Below are positions 6,175-12,786 of a stretch of DNA of 20,528 bases, one piece after another; within the stretch, counting starts at the first letter, position 1, and each line of letters begins with the position of its first letter. Source of the DNA: CAYLZO01 sp964387775 (GTDB taxonomy: Bacteria > Chloroflexota > Anaerolineae > JAAYZQ01); NCBI GenBank assembly GCA_964387775.1, contig CAYLZO010000074.1:1-20528 (forward strand), given 5' to 3'. Both the position numbers and the translations under genes were made by a program. The notes below the pieces were generated by a model. The model was not told where the DNA came from, ran no database searches, and was given only the letters and a program-made list of their open reading frames with translations.

Positions 6175-7134
6175 GTGGGGCTGGCCGGCGTGTCCATCGT
6201 GGCCAACGTCGTCAGTGCCGCCATCCTGGGGGCGCTGGTGGTCCGCCACTGCTTCCGGCCCCACGCCGAGTGGGACCCGGAGGCCGGCAAGTGGATGATG
6301 AACACCTCCTTCCCGCTGATGATCAACCTGTTGCTGGCCACGGTTTTTTTCCGCATCGACGTGCTGCTGCTCAAGCCGATGAAGGGCGACACGGTGGTGG
6401 GCTACTACAGCGCGGCGCTCAAGTACGTGGACGGCCTGCTCATCATCCCCCAATATTTCACCCAGGCGATTTTCCCCCTCATGAGCCGCTACGCCGCCTC
6501 GGCCCGCGATAGGTCTTCGACCCTCATGCGCGCCTACGTGCTCTCGCTGCGGCTGCTGCTCATGGTCGCCCTGCCCGTCTCGGTGGGCACGTTTTTCATC
6601 GCCCGGGGCCTCATCCTGGTGCTGGGCGGCGGCGAGTACCTGCCCGATTCGATGATCGCCCTCCAGCTCATCATCTGGTTTCTGCCCTTCAGTTTCATCA
6701 ACAGCGTGACCCAGTACGTGCTCATCGCCATCGACCAGCAGCGTTTCCTGACGCGGGCCTTTCTCGTCGGCGTGGCCTTTAACGTCGTCGCCAACCTGAT
6801 CGTCATCCCCGTCTACAGCTACCGGGGCGCGGCCGTGGTCACGATCCTGTCCGAGTGGGCGCTGCTCATCCCCTTCTACTACGCCGTGCGCAAGCACCTG
6901 GGGCCGCTGCCCTGGCTCTCGCTTTTCTGGCAGCCGGCCGTCGCCTCGGCGGCGATGGGCGGCGTGCTGTGGCTGCTGGGCGACCTCTTCTGGCCGCTGC
7001 TCATCCCCGTCGGCGGCGCCGTCTATCTGGCCGTGCTGGCCCTGGTCGGCGGCTTTCGCCAGCCCGACATGGACCTGCTTCTGCGCGTGATCCCGCTGGA
7101 CCGGCTGCCGGGCCGGCAGCCTGCGAGCGGGTGA
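6175..7134 (+). CDS. Flippase (Wzx/MATE-type), C-terminal part after the in-frame TGA
   Basis: The 319-residue product from GTG 6175 is almost all membrane helices (for example MINLLLATVFFRIDVLLLKPM and the long helices at the C-terminal end). It lacks the first third of a polysaccharide flippase. That missing third is the end of the preceding frame: both are in the same reading frame, separated only by TGA-GGG-ATC. Together the flippase portion (about residue 880 of the first frame to 7134) is about 495 residues, the usual length for oligosaccharide/lipid-linked glycan flippases. I therefore read this as the 3' part of one broken or mis-sequenced gene, not an independent gene. GAGGGA overlapping the TGA could allow reinitiation at the GTG, but half a flippase is unlikely to work alone. 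No terminator is visible downstream. Confidence 0.75.
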   Translation: MGLAGVSIVANVVSAAILGALVVRHCFRPHAEWDPEAGKWMMNTSFPLMINLLLATVFFRIDVLLLKPMKGDTVVGYYSAALKYVDGLLIIPQYFTQAIFPLMSRYAASARDRSSTLMRAYVLSLRLLLMVALPVSVGTFFIARGLILVLGGGEYLPDSMIALQLIIWFLPFSFINSVTQYVLIAIDQQRFLTRAFLVGVAFNVVANLIVIPVYSYRGAAVVTILSEWALLIPFYYAVRKHLGPLPWLSLFWQPAVASAAMGGVLWLLGDLFWPLLIPVGGAVYLAVLALVGGFRQPDMDLLLRVIPLDRLPGRQPASG

Positions 7135-7153
7135 ATGGGCGTCTGTTTCCGGC

Positions 7154-7196
7154 TTGTCCAACGGCCTCAGCCGTGCTATAATAGCCGGACTGAGGC
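7154..7196 (+). promoter_or_regulatory. Extended -10 sigma-A promoter for the histidine kinase operon, with flanking inverted repeat
   Basis: TTGTCC (7154-7159), 17-nt spacer, then TATAAT (7177-7182) preceded by an extended -10 TGC (7174-7176). A perfect 7-bp inverted repeat, GCCTCAG (7164-7170) and CTGAGGC (7190-7196), brackets the -10 element and probable start point. It may be an operator; that part is inference. Confidence 0.75.
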
Positions 7197-7235
7197 TGTG
7201 GTGGTTTGAGCGTGGGAACGGAATGGTCAGACGCA

Positions 7236-9896
7236 ATGCAGCATCCAATTGAGGAAGCGACGGAACAGGGCGCGCACCGTGCCCTCACCGGGCAGGGACG
7301 GCAGGAGCAAACGCTCAGGGCCCTGAACGAGGCCTCCATCGCCGTGCAGCAAGCCCGGACCCCCGACGAAGTGTACGACGCCGTCATTCACGAGATGGGC
7401 TCTCTCGATTACCACGCCTTCATCTTGGAGCTTACCTTTGACGGTCAGCATCTCCGAATCCGGCGCACGGACATCTCTGAGGAGGAACTGGCCCGGCTCG
7501 TGGGCCAGGCCGGCCGCTCCCTCGATACGTATCAGGTCTCGCTCGACTCCCTTCCCGGGCACCGGCGCGTCATCGAGCAAAAGAGGACGCTGTACCTCAC
7601 CGATCTGGCCCCCTTTGTCAAGCGGGCTTTGCCAGCGGGGCTCACTCTGGAGCCTGACCAGATCGTGGGTCGATATTCGCTCCATCGGGCCATCGTTGCG
7701 CCGCTGGTAGTGGCCCAACAGGTGAAAGGCATCCTCCTGGTCAGCGCCGAGACGCTGGGCCAGGCCGACGTTCCGGCGGTGACGGCCTTTGCCGATCAGA
7801 TCTCGGCGGCCCTGGACCGGGCGCGCCTCTTTGCCGAGCTGCAGGAGCGCGAATGGCGGGCGACGGTGGCCTACGAAATGGCCCAAAAGTACGCCGACGA
7901 GCTCCGCCAGTCTGTGGAGATTGAGCAGCAACGGCGGAGCGAGCTGGATCGCCTGAACCGGGCGTTGCGCCACTTTGCCAACCAACTCCGCGAACGCCGT
8001 GATGAGGCGTCCATCGCCCAGTTGCTGTGTGAGACGGTGCGCGAGGCCCTGGGCTGGACCCGGGTCATCGTCTCGCTGAGGGACTATCAAACGATGACGT
8101 CCCGGCCCGTGGCCCAGGTCGGCCATCCCCCCGAGGTCGTCGAGCAGCAAATGGCAATGCCGCCCACCCCCTTTGGTGACGCGCCGTGGATGCGGGAGGA
8201 GTTTCGGATCAGCCACTCGTACTATGTGGCCGACGTGCCGAGCATGATGGAGTCAGACACCAAAGGCCGGGTGATCGACACAGGGGTGGCCGAACAGCCG
8301 AAGGATCTGCTGGCCGTCCCCCTGGAGGCGGGCGGTCGGGTCCTCGGTATTCTGTCGCCGGCGGACCGCCAGGACCGCCAGCGCCCGACGCGGCAGCAGA
8401 TCGAGCACCTGGAATTGTTCGCTGCCCAGGCCGCCATCGCCCTGGAGAGCGTGCAATTCTCCAAGACGGCCCAGAAATGGGCTGACGCGGTGCGGCACAG
8501 CGCCGACGCGATCCTCATCACCGATTTGCAGGGCCAGATCCTGGACGTCAATCCGGCCTTTGAGGCGCTGACCGGGTATGGGCTGGAAGAGGCCGTGGGC
8601 AAGACGCCCCACATCCTGAACAGCGAGCTGACGCCTTCCGGCACCTTTTCCGAGATGTGGCGCACCATCCGGGCTGGCGAGACGTGGCGTGGCGAGGTCG
8701 TCAACCGCCGCCAGGACGGGTCGCTCTACGATGCGGACCTGACCGTGGCCCCGATCCTCGGTGCTGACGAGGAACCTATCGGCTTTGTCAGCAGCCAACG
8801 GGACATCACCCGCCTCAAGGAGCTGGACCGGCTCAAGGCTGAATTCGTGTCGAACGTCTCCCACGAGCTGCGCACCCCCCTGGCCAACATCAAGCTTTAC
8901 CAGGGTTATCTGCGCGAGAAGCGCCGTCCCAGCATGCGGGATCAGCTCTTTTCCGTTCTGAAGAAGGAGACCAACCGGCTGGAGCAGATCATCGAGGGGT
9001 TGCTGGACTTGTCCAGGCTCGAGACAGGCGGGCGGGCCTCCCATCGAGAGGCGCTGGATCTGAACGAGGTCGCGGGCGAAGTGGTCAAAGCTCACGCCGC
9101 CAGGGCCGGGGAGAAGGACGTCACCCTGCGCCTGGAGCAGGACGACGCGTTGCCCCTGGTGATGGCCGACCGAAGCCAGATGTTCTTGGTGCTCAACAAC
9201 CTGGTGGACAATGCCGTCAATTACACGCCGCCCGGGGGCCAGGTCTGGGTGACGACCCGCCGGGACAGGGAGGGTGTGGTCCTCGCAGTCCAGGATACGG
9301 GTTATGGCATCGCGCCAGAGGAAAAGGAGCACATCTTCCAGCGTTTCTATCGGGGCCAGGCCGCGGGGCGGGCGGCCGTGGCCGGCACGGGTCTGGGATT
9401 GGCCATCGTCCAGCAGATCCTTGTTCAACACGGCGCGGCCATCGACGTCGAGAGCCAGGTAGGCCAGGGAAGCACGTTTTCGGTCACCCTGTCGTCGCTA
9501 GAAACCCCAGGTCCCCGCCCCACCGTCCTCCTGCTGGCAGACGAGCCCGACGAGCTGACTACGCTGTTGGAATACCTGGCCCAAGCCAGCTACCATCTGA
9601 TCCCCACCATCAACGTCGAGGAGGCGCGGTTGAAAGTGTCAAAGGACCTGCCCGATCTCTTTGTGGTAGATCTCTCCTCGCCGGATCTGGCCTATGAAGA
9701 TGTTCTGAACCAGGGGCACTTTTGGGGAGGCGGCAGCTCTCTGCGGACATTGTTCCTTGTGACCGCTGATACAGCCCCGCCACTTCCGGAGCGATTGTCG
9801 GGCCCCTGGGCTGTGTTGCAGATGCCGTGTACCGAGGAGCAGTTCCTCGGGCGCGTGCGACAGCTTCTGAATCGGGACGTACAAGGGGAGTATTGA
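7236..9896 (+). CDS. Cytoplasmic hybrid-like histidine kinase (GAF-GAF-PAS-HisKA-HATPase-degenerate receiver)
   Basis: With the ATG at 7236 the protein has 886 residues and no membrane helix, so it should sense an intracellular signal. Order: GAF-like (about 28-200), coiled linker (205-250), second GAF-like (255-405), PAS/PAC (412-527), HisKA with H543 in VSHELRTP, and HATPase with N-box N659, G1 DTGYG (687-691) and G2 GTGLGLAIV (717-725). The C-terminus (762-880) resembles a receiver fold: acidic pair D769/E770, D812 in VVDLSS and T843. However, the conserved lysine position reads LQMPC (M863), so it is likely a degenerate receiver. Alternative starts are GTG 7212 and TTG 7206; none has a strong ribosome-binding site. 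The next gene begins 2 nt after the stop and supplies a complete receiver, so a phosphorelay between the two is plausible. The signal is unknown. Confidence 0.9.
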   Translation: MQHPIEEATEQGAHRALTGQGRQEQTLRALNEASIAVQQARTPDEVYDAVIHEMGSLDYHAFILELTFDGQHLRIRRTDISEEELARLVGQAGRSLDTYQVSLDSLPGHRRVIEQKRTLYLTDLAPFVKRALPAGLTLEPDQIVGRYSLHRAIVAPLVVAQQVKGILLVSAETLGQADVPAVTAFADQISAALDRARLFAELQEREWRATVAYEMAQKYADELRQSVEIEQQRRSELDRLNRALRHFANQLRERRDEASIAQLLCETVREALGWTRVIVSLRDYQTMTSRPVAQVGHPPEVVEQQMAMPPTPFGDAPWMREEFRISHSYYVADVPSMMESDTKGRVIDTGVAEQPKDLLAVPLEAGGRVLGILSPADRQDRQRPTRQQIEHLELFAAQAAIALESVQFSKTAQKWADAVRHSADAILITDLQGQILDVNPAFEALTGYGLEEAVGKTPHILNSELTPSGTFSEMWRTIRAGETWRGEVVNRRQDGSLYDADLTVAPILGADEEPIGFVSSQRDITRLKELDRLKAEFVSNVSHELRTPLANIKLYQGYLREKRRPSMRDQLFSVLKKETNRLEQIIEGLLDLSRLETGGRASHREALDLNEVAGEVVKAHAARAGEKDVTLRLEQDDALPLVMADRSQMFLVLNNLVDNAVNYTPPGGQVWVTTRRDREGVVLAVQDTGYGIAPEEKEHIFQRFYRGQAAGRAAVAGTGLGLAIVQQILVQHGAAIDVESQVGQGSTFSVTLSSLETPGPRPTVLLLADEPDELTTLLEYLAQASYHLIPTINVEEARLKVSKDLPDLFVVDLSSPDLAYEDVLNQGHFWGGGSSLRTLFLVTADTAPPLPERLSGPWAVLQMPCTEEQFLGRVRQLLNRDVQGEY

Positions 9897-9898
9897 GC

Positions 9899-11041
9899 AT
9901 GACAGCGATGGGACACCAGCCGACGATCCTGGTCGTCGAAGACGATATGAGTATGCTGGACATCATTACCTTCCTGCTCGAAGATGAAGGGTACCGCGTG
10001 GTGCAGGCCACGGGCGGCTACGCCGCCCTCTCGATCTTGGAGGAGCAAAGGCCCGACCTCATTGTCTCCGACGTGATGATGCCGGGCATGGATGGCTTTG
10101 CCTTTTACAAGCGGGTCCACGCCGAGGAGGTTTGGTCCCACATCCCCTTCATCTTTCTAACCGCCAAGGGGCAGCGAACCGACGTCCGGCGGGGCATGGG
10201 CTTGGGTGCGGACGACTATTTGACCAAGCCCTTTGAGCCGGAGGAACTCATTGCCGCCGTCCGAGTCAGACTGGCCCGCGCTGCCGAGCGGCAAGAGGCC
10301 ATCAGCGAGGCGGGTTCTGCGCTCTCCAAGCGGATCGTCCAGACGCTGACCCACGAATTTCGGACGCCGTTGGCCCTGGTCGTGGGCTATACCGAACTGC
10401 TCGAATCGTCGGGCCAGGAGATGGGAGGAGAGGAGCAGGGAATGATCCTCGACGGTCTCCGCTCGGGGTCCGAGCGGCTGATGCAGTTGGTCGAAGATTT
10501 CTTGTTGCTCAACCGATTAGAGTCCGGCTCCCTGGCCAAAGAGGTCCGAAGGGAGTCGCCGGAGACGGAGGAGCCTGATTGGATCGTCAGCCTGGAAGTG
10601 GAACGGTTCGAAGAGAAGGCGGCCAGGCGCCGGGTTCGCATGACCACCCAGCTCGAGACACCGGGGCTAACCGTCGCCGTTGGCCGTCAGGCGCTGTTGA
10701 ACATCCTTCGAAAACTGCTGGACAACGCCATCAAGTTTTCCAACAAAGAGGGCGGGCAGGTCTGGGTCAGCACCCAGCAGGAGCAGGGGGATTGGGTTCT
10801 CGAAGTGGCCGACAATGGTCTGGGTATCCGGCAGGAGGCCCTGCCCTGGATTTTCGACCCATTCCGCCAGGTGGACCGGGACGAAATGGAGCAGCAAGGG
10901 GCCGGCGTGGGATTGGCCATCGTCCGGGGGCTGGTCGACACGTTCGGGGGCCGTGTCCAGGTCAAGAGTGTCTTTGGCGAGGGCAGCGTCTTTACCGTGC
11001 GCTTGCCGTTGGCCGGTGACGATGCGCGGCAGGGTCCGTAG
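9899..11041 (+). CDS. Receiver-histidine kinase hybrid (REC-HisKA-HATPase)
   Basis: The 380-residue protein starts with an intact receiver: acidic pocket E14/D15/D16 in VVEDD, phospho-acceptor D58 in LIVSDVMMPGMDG, T88 in FLTA, and K110 in LTKPF. It continues with HisKA (H152 in THEFRTPLA) and HATPase: N276 in LLDNAIKF, DNGLG (305-309) and GAGVGLAIV (334-342). There is no membrane segment and no DNA-binding domain. Such REC-HK proteins usually have kinase activity controlled by receiver phosphorylation. The upstream kinase, 2 nt away and probably translationally coupled (AAGGGGAG 8 nt before this ATG), is the obvious phosphodonor; this is inference from context. The final output regulator is not in the window. 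The start at 9899 is preferred over an in-frame extension to 9827 because of the ribosome-binding site and because LVVEDD is normally near the N-terminus. Confidence 0.92.
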   Translation: MTAMGHQPTILVVEDDMSMLDIITFLLEDEGYRVVQATGGYAALSILEEQRPDLIVSDVMMPGMDGFAFYKRVHAEEVWSHIPFIFLTAKGQRTDVRRGMGLGADDYLTKPFEPEELIAAVRVRLARAAERQEAISEAGSALSKRIVQTLTHEFRTPLALVVGYTELLESSGQEMGGEEQGMILDGLRSGSERLMQLVEDFLLLNRLESGSLAKEVRRESPETEEPDWIVSLEVERFEEKAARRRVRMTTQLETPGLTVAVGRQALLNILRKLLDNAIKFSNKEGGQVWVSTQQEQGDWVLEVADNGLGIRQEALPWIFDPFRQVDRDEMEQQGAGVGLAIVRGLVDTFGGRVQVKSVFGEGSVFTVRLPLAGDDARQGP

Positions 11042-11064
11042 GCTTTGCCCCGCCGAGTTCGTTC

Positions 11065-11093
11065 TTGCCTTTTGGGGAAAAAGGCGGTATAAT
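11065..11093 (+). promoter_or_regulatory. Sigma-A promoter for the S1-domain gene
   Basis: TTGCCT (11065-11070), 17-nt spacer and TATAAT (11088-11093). A 7-bp hairpin GCCTTTT/AAAAGGC (11067-11085) occupies the spacer and overlaps the -35. It might act as an operator or as an end signal for the kinase operon. Confidence 0.7.
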
Positions 11094-11107
11094 TAGCCTG
11101 CCATCGA

Positions 11108-11141
11108 ATCGGAGGTGACATTGGCAAGGCCCCCCTCCGAT
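11108..11141 (+). promoter_or_regulatory. Leader hairpin upstream of the S1-domain gene
   Basis: ATCGGAGG (11108-11115) pairs perfectly with CCTCCGAT (11134-11141) in the 5' leader. The left arm contains a GGAGG sequence not followed by a start codon. No T-run follows. Ribosomal protein S1 genes are often autoregulated through structured leaders; whether this hairpin does so is inference. Confidence 0.45.
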
Positions 11142-11223
11142 CTCGTTTGCGCAGCCAATCAAAGACGCAGGGGGAGATTCCATTTTTATGGAGGAGAAGC
11201 GAAATAACGAAGGAGAGCTTTTG

Positions 11224-12450
11224 ATGGGAGAAATGGCCGAGGGGCAACCCGAGGAACATCCCATGAAAGCTCTGATGGACGAAGAGCTCAGTCTGCGGAA
11301 TCTTCGGCGGGGTGACATTGTCGAGGGCATCATCGTCAGTGTCGCTCCCACGGAAGTGCTGGTGGACGTGGGCGCCAAATCGGAAGGCGTGATCCCCAGC
11401 CGGGAACTGGAGCGCTTGGGGCGCGAAGGACTCGAAGACCTGGAGATCGGTGCCACCGTCGCGGTCTATGTCGTAAAGGTCGAGGACCGGGACGACAACT
11501 TGATCCTGTCTCTTCGCCGGGCGGAGGAAGAGCAGGACTGGCTGAAAGCCCAGGAATTGTTTGAAGCCGAGGAAACCTTTGAAGGTCAGGTTGCCGGCTT
11601 TAACAAAGGAGGGCTGATCGTCCGGCTGGGCCGGTTGCGGGGCTTTGTTCCGGCCTCTCAGCTCGCCCGCAAGCACCAGGGCAGCAACAAGCAGCAGCCC
11701 GAGGAGCGCTGGGCCCACCTCGTCGGCGAGACGGTCCAGGTTCGGATCATCGAGCTGAACCGCCGGCGCAAGCGCCTCATCCTCTCAGAGCGCGCCGCAC
11801 TGCGCCAATGGCGGGAAGCCCAGAAGGAAAAGCTCTTGGAAGAGTTGCGCGTGGGCGAGGTCCGCAAGGGCACCGTGAGCAGCCTGGTGGACTTTGGGGC
11901 TTTTGTGGACCTGGGGGGCGCCGACGGCCTCATTCACCTGTCAGAGCTGTCGTGGAATCGCTCCGACAAGCCCCGGGAGGTTCTGGAGGTCGGGCAGGAG
12001 GTAGACGTCTACATTCTGAATGTGGACGAGGAAAAGAAACGAATTGGCCTCAGCCTGAAGCGCCTCGAACCAGAGCCCTGGAGCACGGTGGAAAGCCGCT
12101 ACTACGTCGGCCAGTTGGTGGAGGGCCTGATCACGCGTATCGTCAATTTTGGGGCCTTTGCCCTGGTGAACGACGAGATCGAGGGGCTGATCCACATTTC
12201 CGAGTTGAGCAGCGGCCGGATCAACCACCCCTCAGAAGTGGTCCAAGAGGGCGAAAAGCACGTGATGCGCATCATCCGCATCGAGCCCCGGCGGCGGCGG
12301 ATGGGCCTCAGCCTGAAGCGCGTCGCCGACCCGGCCTACGCCGACCTCGACTGGCGGGCCGAACTGGCCGAGGCCGAGGCATCTTTGGATAGCGCAGAAG
12401 CCCAAGAGTCAGAGGAGGAGGACGAGGACCTGGCCGATACGGACCTGTAA
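11224..12450 (+). CDS. rpsA: S1 RNA-binding domain protein, ribosomal protein S1-like (four S1 domains)
   Basis: A protein of 408 residues with four S1 (OB-fold) domains at about 29-98, 116-189, 210-279 and 296-366. The last two carry the classic VDFGAFVDL...GLIHLSELS and VNFGAFALV...GLIHISELS signatures, ending IGLSLKR and MGLSLKR. An acidic tail (about 377-408) follows. Four-domain S1 proteins of about 400 residues are the usual S1 form in Chloroflexota and Firmicutes, shorter than the six-domain E. coli protein. The expected role is binding mRNA at the ribosome and aiding initiation. The start at 11224 is chosen because AAGGAG lies 8 nt upstream and the preceding codons are AT-rich like a leader. 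ATG 11188, with GGGGAG about 11 nt upstream, would add 12 residues and remains possible. It has its own promoter upstream and a strong hairpin downstream, so it is probably monocistronic. Confidence 0.88.
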   Translation: MGEMAEGQPEEHPMKALMDEELSLRNLRRGDIVEGIIVSVAPTEVLVDVGAKSEGVIPSRELERLGREGLEDLEIGATVAVYVVKVEDRDDNLILSLRRAEEEQDWLKAQELFEAEETFEGQVAGFNKGGLIVRLGRLRGFVPASQLARKHQGSNKQQPEERWAHLVGETVQVRIIELNRRRKRLILSERAALRQWREAQKEKLLEELRVGEVRKGTVSSLVDFGAFVDLGGADGLIHLSELSWNRSDKPREVLEVGQEVDVYILNVDEEKKRIGLSLKRLEPEPWSTVESRYYVGQLVEGLITRIVNFGAFALVNDEIEGLIHISELSSGRINHPSEVVQEGEKHVMRIIRIEPRRRRMGLSLKRVADPAYADLDWRAELAEAEASLDSAEAQESEEEDEDLADTDL

Positions 12451-12593
12451 GGAGATCGTGCGCTTCTTGCTCCGGTGACGGGTCGCCCTTTCGCATGGCG
12501 CGATCTCTGGACCCGCGGACTGCTCGATAGGTGGCATCCTTGATGCTGGCGTTGATCAGGGTTGAGCCCTAGTCATCTGAGTCGTCGCTGCAA

Positions 12594-12624
12594 ACGGGGC
12601 TCGCCTGATTCAGGCGAGCCCCGT
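12594..12624 (+). terminator. Strong hairpin, probable transcription terminator after the S1-domain gene
   Basis: A perfect 15-bp inverted repeat (ACGGGGCTCGCCTGA and its complement) with a single central T. In practice this gives a 13-bp GC-rich stem with a 5-nt loop. It is followed by CGTGGTT rather than a strong T-run, so intrinsic termination is likely but not certain. Confidence 0.65.
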
Positions 12625-12735
12625 CGTGGTTCGGGACGCAGAGGGGAAAGACAGGGGAGAATGGGATGAGAGGCGTAGGCTGGATGGGCATGGGGGTGTG
12701 TGACACGGATTACCCACTTATCTCGGGGGCTGGGG

Positions 12736-12741
12736 TATAAT
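12736..12741 (+). promoter_or_regulatory. -10 element for clpC, no good -35
   Basis: TATAAT 46 nt before the clpC GTG. At 16-18 nt spacing the upstream hexamer is CCCACT-like, with no TTG. Expression may need an activator or another sigma factor; this is inference. Confidence 0.5.
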
Positions 12742-12786
12742 TGAGTCGAGCAAGATAGAAACCTACCATGTGGAAAGGACATAAAC

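Larger units (their letters stand above)
12451..12786. other. Intergenic region between S1-domain gene and clpC (336 bp)
   Basis: No credible ORF on either strand. It contains the terminator-like hairpin at 12594-12624, a purine-rich stretch (about 12635-12700) and a TATAAT at 12736-12741 just before clpC. I do not see a CIRCE element, a CtsR operator (tandem GGTCAAA) or a full HAIR palindrome, so the usual heat-shock control sites of clpC genes are not evident. Confidence 0.6.

Noticed and set aside
5464..7248. Long minus-strand ORF (594 codons) opposite the flippase and YfhO end
   Set aside because: Low-complexity Q/H/D/G-rich translation typical of an antisense shadow in GC-rich DNA; it also crosses the kinase promoter.
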